From assembly GCA_903876885.1 (NCBI GenBank), contig CAIRBP010000004.1:62001-126000 (forward strand): a DNA stretch of 64,000 nucleotides, in the 5' to 3' direction. The notes under the pieces were generated by a model. That model ran no database searches. It was not told the DNA's origin and saw only the letters and a program-made list of their open reading frames with translations. This DNA is from an uncultured Burkholderiales bacterium (lineage in GTDB: Bacteria > Pseudomonadota > Gammaproteobacteria > Burkholderiales > Burkholderiaceae_C). Below are positions 1-10,093 of this stretch, in pieces (position 1 is the stretch's first letter; each line of letters starts with the position of its first letter). Position numbers and translations under genes: made by a program.

Positions 1-1616
1 GTCGCCCTATTTAGAGCTCCTGCTAAATGAACAGTTGAATTATCAATTGACACGACAGCGTCGCAAGCATCAATGAGCGTTGCAAGTCCATCGATATCTG
101 AAAAGTTATCGATATCGGCATAAGAAAGCACTTCAATACCGAGCGTTTCGCGAACGATTTGAAGCTCTTCTTGGGTGGCTCCGTATTGAAGATTAATAAA
201 ATTAAAACGGTCTAATGCAAAACCTCCCGAACTGTTAAGGCAAAGAGCGCCAACTAAATCGAGTGCTGAGATGCTACGGTCTCGTCCTTTCTTGTCATTT
301 TTACTGCGCCAACTTATCCCAATGGTCGGTTTTTGTTTAAGAGGTATTTGCTCTTTTATTTGACTTCGTCTAGTTGTATCACTCAGCAAGTAACCCGCAG
401 GAATCGTTTTAAAAGCGTCTTGATTCTGACAAAAAATCTCAGCCAGTTGCCCCATTGGCATGTGCTGATCGTAGTTACTCTCAGCAATGACCTGCCCTTT
501 GGGGAGGAATTCATAGTCGGGAAAACTGCGTCTAAAAAGCGGGATCAACCTTTCATCAACTTGAACAAGTATCTTGGAGGCCAAGACGCAGGCTCTTGGG
601 AGTAAGGCTGCGAACATGACCTCATCTCCTACACCCTGCTCAGCCCAGATCAGCAAACGCTGGCAAATCGGTTGGTGAACTACACCCGTGGAATTTTCAG
701 GCTCAGCTGAGTTAGGAGATCCGAACATAGAGCTCGTAATCCAAGGATTTGTACTGCTCAGTACTGGGGAGATCATGACCTCTTCTCTCCAACGAGCACC
801 GTAGAGTGCAAAGCCGTCTTTGAAATTTCCGTGCAAAAGAAGCAGTAAAGATTTATTCCATAAGGCTTGAGCGTGGTTGGGGTTTAGATTAAGTGCCTCA
901 TTGAAACTTTGCATCGCCTGAGCCCATAATTTGAGCTCGGTATATAAGATGCCCATGTTTGAGTATGCATCACTGTAGCCTGGATTAACGCGCAGTGCGT
1001 TGGTATAGGACTCAAGCGCCAATTCATAGTGCCCCATTTCCTTTTGAGCTAACCCTTTGTTAAGGTAGGCAGGGGCGAAAGCTTTGTTCAATGCCGTAGC
1101 GCTCTCAAAGCTTTGTACAGCACTAGCGTATTCTCCAAGGTCTTTAAGGGCGTTACCACGGTTGTAGTAAGCATCTGCATAATCTGCTTTGAGCAACAAG
1201 GCTTGATCAAAGTAGACAAGCGCTTCTTGGTTATTTTTTTTTGCGCGCTTTATATTCCCCAAGTTGTACAAAGCCTCCGGATATTTAGGGCGCCCTTTGA
1301 GGGCGCTCAAATAACTCCGTTCGGCTGCGTCTAATTGACCCGACTCTTGGTAAGCCACACCAAGGGAGTAATAAAACACGGGATTAGAAGTTAATTGCAG
1401 AGCACGGGACACATAATCAATTGCGCAGCCGTAGTCTTTGAGTTGACAATACAAAACTCCAAGTAAATGCAGCGCATCAAAATGCTTAGGCTGGGCTTTA
1501 ATGACTTGTAAATACCCCTCCCGAGCGCTCTCCAATTGGCCTTTAATGTGGAGTTGATTTGACTGCTGAAACAGTTGGCCGATTTTTTTTGAGGATTGAC
1601 CGACAAAAGAATTCAT
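1..1616 (-). CDS. TPR protein with C-terminal glycosyltransferase-9-like domain (3' end beyond window)
   Basis: Reading the minus strand from the ATG at 1616-1614 gives an open frame that runs without a stop to the window edge, at least 538 residues. The first ~300 residues are tandem tetratricopeptide repeats with the usual alternating Ala, Gly, Tyr and Pro pattern (for example ALYNLGNIKRAKKNNQEAL). The rest resembles the heptosyltransferase-like (GT9-type) domain that often follows TPRs in this kind of protein: it has GISWRSK and, just before the edge, SIDNSTVHLAGAL. The same two-part architecture occurs at 34587-36641, so these are paralogues. TPR-GT proteins are usually linked to protein or surface glycosylation, but no acceptor can be inferred here. 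The C-terminus is missing only because the window ends. Confidence 0.8.
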   Translation of the reverse strand, partial: MNSFVGQSSKKIGQLFQQSNQLHIKGQLESAREGYLQVIKAQPKHFDALHLLGVLYCQLKDYGCAIDYVSRALQLTSNPVFYYSLGVAYQESGQLDAAERSYLSALKGRPKYPEALYNLGNIKRAKKNNQEALVYFDQALLLKADYADAYYNRGNALKDLGEYASAVQSFESATALNKAFAPAYLNKGLAQKEMGHYELALESYTNALRVNPGYSDAYSNMGILYTELKLWAQAMQSFNEALNLNPNHAQALWNKSLLLLLHGNFKDGFALYGARWREEVMISPVLSSTNPWITSSMFGSPNSAEPENSTGVVHQPICQRLLIWAEQGVGDEVMFAALLPRACVLASKILVQVDERLIPLFRRSFPDYEFLPKGQVIAESNYDQHMPMGQLAEIFCQNQDAFKTIPAGYLLSDTTRRSQIKEQIPLKQKPTIGISWRSKNDKKGRDRSISALDLVGALCLNSSGGFALDRFNFINLQYGATQEELQIVRETLGIEVLSYADIDNFSDIDGLATLIDACDAVVSIDNSTVHLAGALNRA

Positions 1617-1881
1617 TTCAATGAAATTTTAAATTGACTGAATAAAGTAACAAGTTAATGCGAAATCTCTGAATTTATCTCACCCTCTATTTCAAGATAA
1701 AAGGACTTTGCTAATTTAACAACCGAACTTGGATAGGTGCTAACCCCAACTCGGTGAACATTGCACAGTATAGAGTAGGAATTTTGGACATTACAATGAT
1801 GGTTTGCTGAAATAGCTGCAAACCGGTGTATTTTCCCCGTATAAATTTCTTTTATCGAACAACATTTAGACAGAGACTATT

Positions 1882-2277
1882 TTGAATACATTCGCCCTCA
1901 CCTCCCTCATTACGTTGCTTGTTGTTTTACATATGTTTGTTAACGCCTTAATGGTCGGACGAGCGAGACAAAAATATGAAATCAAGGCGCCTGCCGTAAC
2001 GGGAAATGAACAATTTGAGCGCGTGTACAGAGTTCAAATGAACACAATAGAGAGCGTTTTATTGTTTTTGCCAGCTCTGTGGATTTACGCCTTCTACGTG
2101 GGCGACAAAGGGGCAGCAAGTACGGGATTAATTTGGCTAGTGGGTAGAGTTTGGTATGCCCAGGCCTATAGCTCCAATCCCGCTAAACGCGGACCAGGCT
2201 TTATGATTGCAATGCTCGCTACGTTTGGAGCTTGGTTTGGCGGGTTGTACGGTGCCGTTCAAGTATTGATGCATTAA
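1882..2277 (+). CDS. MAPEG family membrane protein
   Basis: A 131-residue integral membrane protein with four hydrophobic segments (about 3-24, 57-75, 80-97, 107-128). Residues 41-57 (GNEQFERVYRVQMNTIE) match the MAPEG signature, whose Arg, Asn and Glu bind glutathione in eukaryotic members, and residues 88-107 carry the second conserved block GRVWYAQAYSSNPAKR. Eukaryotic relatives are microsomal glutathione transferases and leukotriene C4 synthase; bacterial members are poorly characterised but probably glutathione-dependent detoxification enzymes of the inner membrane. TTG at 1882 is the only sensible start, since an in-frame TAG lies five codons upstream and the first ATG would remove most of helix 1. 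It reads away from the TPR gene and is 52 bases before fhs. Confidence 0.85.
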   Translation: MNTFALTSLITLLVVLHMFVNALMVGRARQKYEIKAPAVTGNEQFERVYRVQMNTIESVLLFLPALWIYAFYVGDKGAASTGLIWLVGRVWYAQAYSSNPAKRGPGFMIAMLATFGAWFGGLYGAVQVLMH

Positions 2278-2329
2278 TAGCTTAATCTCCATCCATAAAG
2301 TTTAAACATTCAATCTGTCGAGTCAGACT

Positions 2330-4003
2330 ATGCCAAGTAATATAGAAATTGCACAAGCCGCTAAAAAACGTCGCATTCTGGAATTAGTTAAAGAAAAATC
2401 TGTAATCCCTGAAGATGCGTTAGAGCCTTATGGGCACTACAAAGCCAAACTCTCTCTTGAGTATATTGACACTCTAAAGGACAAGCCGCTTGGCAAGTTA
2501 GTTCTGGTGACCGCCATCTCCCCTACTCCCGCCGGTGAGGGCAAGACCACAACCACAGTAGGACTTGGAGACGGGCTCAATCACATTGGCAAAAAAGCTT
2601 TGATATGCCTGCGTGAACCCTCACTCGGCCCAGTCTTTGGCATGAAAGGCGGAGCAGCCGGAGGGGGCTATGCCCAAGTCGTTCCCATGGAAGACATCAA
2701 CCTTCACTTTACGGGTGACTTTAATGCCATCTCGCTGGCGAATAATTTACTTGCCGCACTTATTGATAATCATATCTATCACGGTAACGCGCTAAACATT
2801 GATACCAGACGTGTAACGTGGAAACGGGTCATTGATATGAATGATCGAGCACTTAGAAAAATCACCATCGGACAAGGTGGCCCGGGTAATGGGTTTGTGC
2901 GTGAGGACGGATTTGATATTGTCGTTGCATCTGAGGTTATGGCAATTTTCTGCTTAAGTAAAAGCCTCGCTGATCTTAAAACCAGGCTTGGAAATATAGT
3001 AATTGGATACACACGCGATCTAAAACCAGTTCTAGCACGTGACTTAAATGCTGAGGGTGCGATGACGGCACTCTTAAAGGACGCTTTCGCCCCAAACATT
3101 GTCCAAACCATTGAGAATAATTTAGCGCTTATTCACGGAGGCCCTTTTGCTAATATCGCTCACGGGTGTAATTCGGTTATCGCAACTACAACAGCTTTGA
3201 AACTTGCGGACTATGTGGTTACTGAGGCAGGATTCGGAGCCGACTTGGGGGCAGAGAAATTCATCGATATCAAGTGCCGTAAATCTGGGCTTAGGCCCTC
3301 CGCAGTGGTACTAGTTGCTACGATTAGAGCGCTCAAATACCACGGCGGTATAGAGGTTAAGGATTTAGGAGTAGAGAATTTAGATGCGCTAAAAGCTGGC
3401 TTGGTCAATTTAGAAAAGCACATCGACAATATCAGAAATCATTTTGGATTGCCTTGCGTGGTTGCAATTAATCACCGTACCGAAGATACTCAAAAGGAGG
3501 TTGATCTCTTAAAAGCAACCGCAGCTCGTCACGGGGCTGAGGTGATATTGGCCAAGCATTTTGCCCAAGGCGGCAAAGGAGCTGAGGAGCTAGCACACGC
3601 AGTAGTTAAGATGTGCGAGCAGCCCAATACGTTTAAATTTGCCTACCAAGATGATGAAACGCTTTTGGGGAAAATACAGTCCATAGCAACAAAAATTTAC
3701 GGTGCCTCTGGGGTTAGCGCTGATAAAAAGATAGTTGAAAGGTTAAATGAGCTCCAAGCTCAGGGCTACGGGCACCTGCCAGTATGTATAGCTAAAACCC
3801 AATACTCCTTCTCCACTGATCCTAGTCTTAGAGGCGCCCCAACAGGTCATGTGCTGGGTGTCCGAGAGGTTAGGCTGGCTGCAGGTGCAGAATTTATTGT
3901 TGCAGTCTGCGGCGATATCTTAACCATGCCAGGCCTGCCCAAGGTGCCCGCAGCCGATCATATTAATACCGAAGAGAACGGGAAAATTGTAGGTCTGTTT
4001 TAG
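2330..4003 (+). CDS. fhs: formate-tetrahydrofolate ligase
   Basis: A 557-residue cytoplasmic enzyme of the usual family length. It makes 10-formyltetrahydrofolate from formate, THF and ATP, feeding purine and one-carbon metabolism. The ATP P-loop is plain at residues 66-75 ([10 protein letters not shown]), followed by the family blocks [21 protein letters not shown] and HFTGDFNAI, and near the end [15 protein letters not shown]. It stands alone: MAPEG lies 52 bases upstream on the same strand, and the next gene is convergent with only 14 bases between the stop codons. Identification is secure from sequence alone. Formate to be assimilated could come from the oxidative metabolism encoded elsewhere in the window, but this link is inference. 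Confidence 0.97.
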   Translation: MPSNIEIAQAAKKRRILELVKEKSVIPEDALEPYGHYKAKLSLEYIDTLKDKPLGKLVLVTAISPTPAGEGKTTTTVGLGDGLNHIGKKALICLREPSLGPVFGMKGGAAGGGYAQVVPMEDINLHFTGDFNAISLANNLLAALIDNHIYHGNALNIDTRRVTWKRVIDMNDRALRKITIGQGGPGNGFVREDGFDIVVASEVMAIFCLSKSLADLKTRLGNIVIGYTRDLKPVLARDLNAEGAMTALLKDAFAPNIVQTIENNLALIHGGPFANIAHGCNSVIATTTALKLADYVVTEAGFGADLGAEKFIDIKCRKSGLRPSAVVLVATIRALKYHGGIEVKDLGVENLDALKAGLVNLEKHIDNIRNHFGLPCVVAINHRTEDTQKEVDLLKATAARHGAEVILAKHFAQGGKGAEELAHAVVKMCEQPNTFKFAYQDDETLLGKIQSIATKIYGASGVSADKKIVERLNELQAQGYGHLPVCIAKTQYSFSTDPSLRGAPTGHVLGVREVRLAAGAEFIVAVCGDILTMPGLPKVPAADHINTEENGKIVGLF

Positions 4004-4017
4004 CTGATTTAACTCCT

Positions 4018-6276
4018 CTAAAGTACAGACTGCATCGCTTTGTGAGCAGTATCCTCTAACCACCCTAAATCAAGTTGTTGATGAGCCTCACAAATAAACC
4101 ATGGTTCGCGTGAATCGGGCTCTAGCATCACACCTAAGTCAATCAACTTCCAAGCAAATTTTTGATACAACGCGCTGTTTGTCAAACGCCAATCCCTGTA
4201 GTTTGTGGGAACGCTTGGTGTGAAGTGAATACCGAACATGGCCGGTGGTCCTGCAAAAGCGTGTTCGATTCCGGCCTTTGTGAAGACCCGACCAAGAAGC
4301 TCTTGAATTTGTGTTCCAACACGGTCCACGGTTGCTAAGGCGTTGGTATGGGTCAAAATATTCAACGTCTCATGCGCCGCGCTCAGTGCAACTAAGTTAC
4401 CAGTGTAGGTACCCCCGTGGACAACCATCCCCTTATTAGAGCCTACCGCGTCCATCACAACAGCGCGCCCTCCAAAGGCTGCAACTGGGTAACCATTACC
4501 CATCGCTTTAGCGTATGTTGTAAGGTCCGCATAAATACCGTATAGCGACTGAGCTCCGCCTTTAGCGACTCTGAAGCCTGTTTTAACTTCATCAATAATT
4601 AGCATGGTGCCGTGCTCGGTACACAGGCTCCTCAGTCGAGCAAGCCATGCTGGGCTTGCAGAGATGCTGCCGCAGTTGCCAACTATAGGCTCTAGGACCA
4701 CCGCGGCCAATTGATCGCTGTACTCTTTAAAGAGTTTTTCTAAAGCGGCGTCACTGTTAAGGGGTATGACCTCGACCAAATCTCTTGTTTTCTCTGGGAT
4801 ACCACCCCCAAATGGAATCACTGTTGGGTCAGCACTAGATTTGGGATCCCAACTCTCAACATCGGATTTCCACATCATCTCATCATAGAGCCCGTGAAAT
4901 CCACCCTCCACAATTGCAATTCGCTTGCGCTTGGTAAATCCGCGCGCAGTGCGCACTGCACCCATTACTGCCTCTGTACCGGAATTTGCAAACCTCATCT
5001 TCTCGATATTGGGACACAGGGCTTTAATTTGATGAACAACCTTGGCATCTAATGAAGTGGAAAAGCCAGTAAGTGTTCCACGTTGAGTGATTTGTTCAAT
5101 AACGGCCCTATCGACCCGCTTATCTCTGTAACCCAAAATGATGGGGCCATAACCCAACCGAAAGTCGACAAAACTACGTCCATCGGCATCTGTGATGTAA
5201 CACCCCTGCGCCCTATCAACGAAAACAGTTTGATCATCACCCCAGTACCTGTAGTTCTCAGCAACACCCTGTGGCATGACGGTCTTAGACTCTTTGAGCA
5301 ACTTTTCTTGCACAGGTTTGGCCGCTCCCCCAAGGGCTTGCCCTTTTGTTGGATGAGGTTGTTCGATACCGTGGGGGGGGCGAAGAAGCATCCCTACCCG
5401 GTCCTCCAACAGTTTGGCAACGTGTAATTCGCCCACACCTCCCCCGTAGGTCGCTTGCGCTTGTTCAAAAAGCGATTTAGCTACTCCACCCATGGTTAAA
5501 GAGTAGCCCTGAGAGTTTGCTATTTCGTTGACCAGTGTGAGATCTTTAACGCACAAATCCAGCGAGAAGCTTGGATCATAGTGCCCTGCAAAAATTGAGG
5601 GAACATCATGCTCCGCAACCCATGAGTTTCCGGCACTTGATTTGATGGCCTCCCAAACGGTGTTCAAAGGAACCCCGGCCTTGCCCCCCAACATCAAGGC
5701 TTCACCAATCGTTGCAGCGCTTACGAACCAAAGTAAATTGGTAAGTAATTTAACCGTTGCGGCGTTACCAGGCTTACCCACATAGAAAATCTTCTCGCCG
5801 ATGACCTCAAGCACTGGCTTGTAAAAATTAAAGGTTTGCTCATCACCGCCAACAAAAATAGAGAGTTTGCCAAGCGCAGCAAAATCGACTGCGTTAGTTA
5901 CAGGCGCCTCCAAGTAATGAACCTTATTTTGAAGTCCTACCTTAACCAGTTCTTGAACCAAGTCCACTGCGCTTGTCGATGTATCTATCACTGTCGCACC
6001 TGACTTGAGGTGGGCTAGCACTCCTTGCTCGCCCAACATTACACTTCGAACTTGCGGGGGGCCGGGAAGGGAGGCCATGACCAGGTCAGCGCCTCTAGCA
6101 CCATCTGCTAGCGAGTTAGCCCAAATACCGCCACTCTTTAGTAGGTTCTCAGCTTTTGCACGTTCTTGATCAAAGATATGAACACTATACCCAGCTTTAA
6201 TCAAATTCATCGCCATGGGGTTACCCATGTTACCAACGCCGATAAAGAAAATTTTAGGTTTCAAAGTAGAAGTCAT
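4018..6276 (-). CDS. fusion: 3-hydroxyisobutyrate dehydrogenase-like domain + class III (GSA-type) aminotransferase
   Basis: A 752-residue protein made of two complete enzymes. Residues 1-~300 are an NAD(P)-binding beta-hydroxyacid dehydrogenase: GVGNMG at 13-18 and the catalytic lysine K176 in NAATVKLLTN. A ~20-residue linker (about 300-322) joins a PLP-dependent class III aminotransferase resembling glutamate-1-semialdehyde aminomutase: ESKTVMPQGV at the domain start, NSGTEA at 431-436, IDEVKTGFR at 561-569 and the PLP lysine K590 in TYAKAMGNG. These families normally occur as separate proteins of ~300 and ~430 residues. A fused pair could oxidise a hydroxy acid to a semialdehyde or keto acid and then aminate it, but the substrate is unknown. 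A run of eight G (5373-5380, coding C) lies exactly at the junction, so an indel artefact or slippage site must be considered. It is convergent with fhs. Confidence 0.85.
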   Translation of the reverse strand: MTSTLKPKIFFIGVGNMGNPMAMNLIKAGYSVHIFDQERAKAENLLKSGGIWANSLADGARGADLVMASLPGPPQVRSVMLGEQGVLAHLKSGATVIDTSTSAVDLVQELVKVGLQNKVHYLEAPVTNAVDFAALGKLSIFVGGDEQTFNFYKPVLEVIGEKIFYVGKPGNAATVKLLTNLLWFVSAATIGEALMLGGKAGVPLNTVWEAIKSSAGNSWVAEHDVPSIFAGHYDPSFSLDLCVKDLTLVNEIANSQGYSLTMGGVAKSLFEQAQATYGGGVGELHVAKLLEDRVGMLLRPPHGIEQPHPTKGQALGGAAKPVQEKLLKESKTVMPQGVAENYRYWGDDQTVFVDRAQGCYITDADGRSFVDFRLGYGPIILGYRDKRVDRAVIEQITQRGTLTGFSTSLDAKVVHQIKALCPNIEKMRFANSGTEAVMGAVRTARGFTKRKRIAIVEGGFHGLYDEMMWKSDVESWDPKSSADPTVIPFGGGIPEKTRDLVEVIPLNSDAALEKLFKEYSDQLAAVVLEPIVGNCGSISASPAWLARLRSLCTEHGTMLIIDEVKTGFRVAKGGAQSLYGIYADLTTYAKAMGNGYPVAAFGGRAVVMDAVGSNKGMVVHGGTYTGNLVALSAAHETLNILTHTNALATVDRVGTQIQELLGRVFTKAGIEHAFAGPPAMFGIHFTPSVPTNYRDWRLTNSALYQKFAWKLIDLGVMLEPDSREPWFICEAHQQLDLGWLEDTAHKAMQSVL

Positions 6277-6315
6277 TGCTTACTCGAATAAAAATTAGGA
6301 GTCAGTCCAAGGCAT

Positions 6316-6347
6316 AAAAAAAGAGATGAACTTTACGGGGACATCTC
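6316..6347 (-). terminator. rho-independent terminator after the methyltransferase gene
   Basis: On the minus strand GAGATG (6347-6342) pairs with CATCTC (6328-6323) across a 13-base loop, and the stem is followed directly by seven T (6322-6316). It lies just past the stop of the methyltransferase gene and before the dehydrogenase-aminotransferase fusion, so the two genes are probably separate transcription units. Confidence 0.7.
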
Positions 6348-6385
6348 CATCTAGTTGTAGCCATAAATACAAGGTTAAGACAAAC

Positions 6386-7096
6386 TTATATTTTTTTAAA
6401 TCTAAGGAAGAGTTTGTCTTGATGAGATTCTTTTTGGTACTCAAAACCGTGAGATTTAAGTAGTTTTTGGGCGCTAGCAAAATCATAGGTTCTGTACTGA
6501 ACAGTTTGAGCCATTAAGTTATGCCCCTTGTCTGCAAGGTAATAGTGCTTGATGAAACCGTCCTCGCAATGATCAATTTTTTGCGAATAAGTCATTCCGT
6601 TAGAAATTACTTTTTCGTAGTCAAAATGAGGACCTTGGATACCAAGAAGTAATGTACCTGATTGGCTTACATATTTAGAGAGTTGCTCAAACCCTTGTTC
6701 GTTAGCATGAGCATCTGGAATATGACTTACTAAAAACGGTTCATTGTCCCCATCAATCACAAAGTACCAAACGCCGCCATAAGAAAAAACCAAGTCGTAT
6801 TGCTTATCTAAGGTGAGTTTGGTGACATCTTGATTGGACAGCTTTAGGTTCGAGAAGCCCCCAAGACGCTCCTGAGCAATAGCAAGCATTGACTGAGTCA
6901 AATCCACGCCCATAATACTTGTGACGTGTTTTCTTTTGGCTAACTCCTCCAATATGAGGCCAGTTCCGCATCCAATTTCTAAAACATGTTGATACGGCTC
7001 GTGCTCTAAGAGGTTGTCTACTATTGATTTGTAATCGTAATAACCAGAGGTCATTATGGCATCGTAATATGCCGACATATTCGTGTAATCACCCAT
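6386..7096 (-). CDS. class I SAM-dependent methyltransferase
   Basis: A 236-residue soluble protein. Motif I of the Rossmann-like SAM-binding fold is at residues 38-47 (HVLEIGCGTG), followed by an acidic strand end (IMGVDLTQSML, ~60-70) and motif NQDVTKLTLDKQYDLVFSYGG (~88-108), as in methyltransferase family 11/25 proteins acting on small molecules. Nothing fixes the substrate. It lies between the fusion enzyme downstream (with a terminator in between) and a 360-base stretch leading to the divergent ParA gene, so it is probably monocistronic. Confidence 0.8.
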   Translation of the reverse strand: MGDYTNMSAYYDAIMTSGYYDYKSIVDNLLEHEPYQHVLEIGCGTGLILEELAKRKHVTSIMGVDLTQSMLAIAQERLGGFSNLKLSNQDVTKLTLDKQYDLVFSYGGVWYFVIDGDNEPFLVSHIPDAHANEQGFEQLSKYVSQSGTLLLGIQGPHFDYEKVISNGMTYSQKIDHCEDGFIKHYYLADKGHNLMAQTVQYRTYDFASAQKLLKSHGFEYQKESHQDKLFLRFKKI

Positions 7097-7456
7097 GCTG
7101 TCTTTCTGAATATTTTTATTGAATTTCTAACTATCTATACAAGATTTATCAAAGCAAATTTTTGTTTGGTCTTTCCCTCTTACTTGCTTTGATTAAAACT
7201 CTCAAGAACACCAACCGCAAATCAAATACTGAGCAACGGGCACGGTGAATCAAATCTAATTATTACACAGTCGATACAGTTCCTTTACTATTTATTGACA
7301 ACTCTGTGCGGTTTATACAAAAGTCGTAGGGCAAGTCTTTACAAATTGATCATTCCCATAATTAAATATTAATTATTAGAAGGGTCTGCTCTTTATTTCT
7401 AGATTTAATGTCATTAAAATAGTTCTCATATCTAAGGACAACCCAAGGGGTATCTT
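7097..7456. other. 360-base intergenic region between divergent methyltransferase and parA-like genes
   Basis: AT-rich and without a convincing reading frame. It holds a perfect 10-bp inverted repeat, ATCAAAGCAA at 7148-7157 and TTGCTTTGAT at 7184-7193, plus a direct repeat AATCAAAT at 7220-7227 and 7248-7255. A TTGACA-like hexamer occurs near 7294 but no well-spaced -10 partner was found. Promoters for both flanking genes presumably lie here. The inverted repeat could be an operator, perhaps for ParA autoregulation, but this is a guess. Confidence 0.5.
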
Positions 7457-8074
7457 ATGCCTATTTGCATGGTCGCCAACCCTAAGGGAGGCGTTGGAAA
7501 ATCAACTATATCCACCAATATAGCGGGATATTTTGCGTCACTTGGCAAAAAGGTAGCCCTAGGGGATCTGGATCCCCAGCAATCTTCCAGACTTTGGCTA
7601 AGCCTAAGACCGCCTGCCGCACCACAAATTACGGCATGGGATTACGACGAGGATGCACCAAAAGACTCACTGGGTAAATTTAACTACGGGGTGCTTGATA
7701 CGCCGGCAGGTTTCGATGAAAGAAAACTAAAGAAAGCCCTCAAAGTTGTCGATAAAGTGATCATCCCAATTCAGCCGAGCGTATTTGATATTTTTGCAAC
7801 CCAGCATTTTATTAATATTTTGCTAGAGATGAAACAAACCAAATCACTGGATATTGGGATTATCGGTATGCGCGTTGATGAGCGAACTATCTCTGCTGCA
7901 AAATTAGCAGAATTTCTTGCAACACTCCCCTTTCACCATATTGGGAATGTGCGAAGTACACAGTACTATGTTCACTTAGCGGCTCATGGGTTAAGTCTAT
8001 TTGACATGACACCAAGTAAGGTTGTAAAAGACTTGGAGCAATGGGCTGCCATAGGCGACTGGCTAAAGAAATAA
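7457..8074 (+). CDS. orphan ParA/MinD-family ATPase
   Basis: A 205-residue protein with a deviant Walker A box near the start (NPKGGVGKST, residues 8-17), Walker A' GDLDPQQSS (36-44) and a Walker B-like strand GVLDTPAGFD. It is a small ParA of the type lacking the N-terminal DNA-binding helix-turn-helix, usually about 200-220 residues. Such proteins position plasmids, chemoreceptor clusters or other cargoes. There is no ParB, parS-like repeat or replication gene beside it, so it is an orphan and its cargo cannot be named. An SD-like AAGGGG lies 6 bases before the ATG, and a strong terminator follows the stop. Confidence 0.85.
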   Translation: MPICMVANPKGGVGKSTISTNIAGYFASLGKKVALGDLDPQQSSRLWLSLRPPAAPQITAWDYDEDAPKDSLGKFNYGVLDTPAGFDERKLKKALKVVDKVIIPIQPSVFDIFATQHFINILLEMKQTKSLDIGIIGMRVDERTISAAKLAEFLATLPFHHIGNVRSTQYYVHLAAHGLSLFDMTPSKVVKDLEQWAAIGDWLKK

Positions 8075-8093
8075 ATCACTATTCTTAATAAAC

Positions 8094-8131
8094 AAAAAGC
8101 GCCAAACAGATCTTCTGTCTAGGCGCTTTTT
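8094..8131. terminator. bidirectional rho-independent terminator between parA-like gene and kup
   Basis: AAAAAGCGCC (8094-8103) pairs perfectly with GGCGCTTTTT (8122-8131), with a second small stem in the loop (ACAGA/TCTGT). The A-run on one side and T-run on the other let it work in both directions for the convergent parA-like and kup genes. Confidence 0.9.
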
Positions 8132-8152
8132 ATTTTCCAGTGTGGATTTGTA

Positions 8153-10093
8153 TTAGAGTTCCACCATCGTTCCAAGCTCAATCACACGTCCAGGATCGAC
8201 CTTAAAGAAGTCAGCCGCCCGAGAGGCGTTTTGCATCATGGAGATGAATAAATGCTCTCTCCACATGGACATTTGAGGAATCTCGTGCGCTACAACGGAG
8301 TCACGTGCAAGGAAGAAAGATGACTCTTCAACAACACAGTTAATATTGTGATTGGTGTTGAGTAATCTAAGGATGTGTCCAATATCAGGAGTTTCCTTAA
8401 ATCCATACACAGCACGAACTAAGAACATGTTATTTCCCAGATCCTTAAGTGCGATACGCTTTTCATCGCTTACCCTTGGAACGTCCCAGACACTAACCTT
8501 TAAAAATATCACACGCTCATGTAGAACTTTATTGTGTTTTAAATTGTGCAGTAAAGCTGCAGGAACATAGTCAATGTGCGCAGTTAAAAAGATCGCAGTG
8601 CCCTCTACCCTTGCTGGTGGGTGTTGCATCAAAGAACTTAAAAAGTCTTCGATTTGAATCCCGCTATCGACAGCGCGTTTTCTAAGAAGTTGACGGCCTT
8701 GATACCAAGTCATCATAAGCAAGAAACAAATTGCGCCGATGACGAGTGGAAACCAACCCCCCTCTAAAATTTTCGCAAGATTGGAGGCAAAGAAGCCGAA
8801 ATCAACAACCATGAATACACTGATAACGAGCGTTACGAGTAGTGGATTCCATTTCCAAACCACCTTCATCACCACCGCAGCTAAGAAAGTAGTCATCAGC
8901 ATGGTGGTGGAGACCGCAATTCCGTAGGCAGCGGCTAAGTTATCTGATTTTTTAAATGCCAATACAACGATAACAACGATTAGACATAGCATCCAATTGA
9001 TAAAAGGCACATAGATCTGACCAATTTCACGCTCTGAGGTAAAAAGCACTCTCATACGGGGTAAAAATCCGAGCAATATAGCTTGACTGGTCATTGAGTA
9101 TGCGCCTGATATACAGGCCTGAGAAGCAATCACCGTTGCCACCGTTGACAAGATCACCAAAAACAGGGAAAAACCTTCTGGAGCCATCAAGAAAAAGGGA
9201 TTTGAAATCGACTCAGGATTAGTTAAAAACATAGCCCCTTGCCCGAAATAGTTTAAAAGCAAGCAAGGCATTACTAGAAAGAACCAGGCAAACTGCACAG
9301 GCTTAATACCGAAGTGACCCATATCCGCATACAAGGCTTCAGCACCCGTCAACACAAGAAAAATAGAGCCAGTTACAGCAAAGGCAATTGCTGAATCGTG
9401 ACGCATGAAGTCGTAAGCATAGATCGGATTAAATGCGAGCAATATTTCTGGTGCGTTAAAGATTTGGTAAAGCCCCATGAGTCCAATAACGCTAAACCAT
9501 ACCACCATGATAGGACCAAATAGACCACCAACGATCGCAGTTCCTTTTTTCTCAAAAACAAAAAGAGCAATCAAAATTATGATTGTCAAAGGCAAGATGT
9601 ACGGGGTCAATCCGTCTGAGATGACCTGCATACCTTCCAAAGCTGATAGAACGGAGATTGCGGGGGTTATTACCGCATCACCGTAGAACAAACATGCACC
9701 CAACACACCAACGATTGTTAGGGTCATGGCTCGCTTGGTTCCAACTTTGGTAGTTCTTATCGCCAATGCCATGAGAGCCAAGATACCGCCCTCACCGTGA
9801 TTGTTGGCGCGCATCACAAAAAGCACATACTTTAGTGACACTACGAAAACAAATGCCCAAAATACCATTGAGATGACGCCGAAGATTGAGTCATGATTTA
9901 AAGGTATGCCGTTGGCAGGATCAAAACAGGCTTTAAGCGCGTATAAAGGGCTTGTGCCAATATCGCCGAACACAACACCTATGGCGGCCAGTATCAACGC
10001 GGCCGTACCGCCCTTACTGTGTCCATGTGTGTTTTCAATATCTACGGGGGGGAGCTGCTTAGATTGGGAATACTCAGGATTACTTAGAGACAT
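8153..10093 (-). CDS. kup: Kup-type low-affinity potassium/proton symporter
   Basis: A 646-residue inner-membrane transporter of normal Kup length. It starts with a ~25-residue cytoplasmic tail, then the diagnostic [16 protein letters not shown] (about 39-54) in the first membrane helix, followed by about twelve hydrophobic segments to residue ~460 and a soluble C-terminal domain ending [10 protein letters not shown]. Kup proteins take up K+ driven by the proton gradient. It is monocistronic: a terminator serves its end, and a 245-base gap with the terminator of the TRAP operon lies upstream. Confidence 0.95.
   Translation of the reverse strand: MSLSNPEYSQSKQLPPVDIENTHGHSKGGTAALILAAIGVVFGDIGTSPLYALKACFDPANGIPLNHDSIFGVISMVFWAFVFVVSLKYVLFVMRANNHGEGGILALMALAIRTTKVGTKRAMTLTIVGVLGACLFYGDAVITPAISVLSALEGMQVISDGLTPYILPLTIIILIALFVFEKKGTAIVGGLFGPIMVVWFSVIGLMGLYQIFNAPEILLAFNPIYAYDFMRHDSAIAFAVTGSIFLVLTGAEALYADMGHFGIKPVQFAWFFLVMPCLLLNYFGQGAMFLTNPESISNPFFLMAPEGFSLFLVILSTVATVIASQACISGAYSMTSQAILLGFLPRMRVLFTSEREIGQIYVPFINWMLCLIVVIVVLAFKKSDNLAAAYGIAVSTTMLMTTFLAAVVMKVVWKWNPLLVTLVISVFMVVDFGFFASNLAKILEGGWFPLVIGAICFLLMMTWYQGRQLLRKRAVDSGIQIEDFLSSLMQHPPARVEGTAIFLTAHIDYVPAALLHNLKHNKVLHERVIFLKVSVWDVPRVSDEKRIALKDLGNNMFLVRAVYGFKETPDIGHILRLLNTNHNINCVVEESSFFLARDSVVAHEIPQMSMWREHLFISMMQNASRAADFFKVDPGRVIELGTMVEL

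Noticed and set aside
333..1606. Short frames on both strands at the left end
   Set aside because: They are shadows of the truncated TPR gene, which reads through the whole interval on the minus strand.
5049..5427. Frames on both strands inside the aminotransferase part of the fusion
   Set aside because: They are out of frame with a conserved enzyme and match no protein.
7097..8074. Possible replication origin or plasmid partition locus around the ParA gene
   Set aside because: No ParB, Rep, DnaA or clusters of DnaA-box or parS-like sites were seen.
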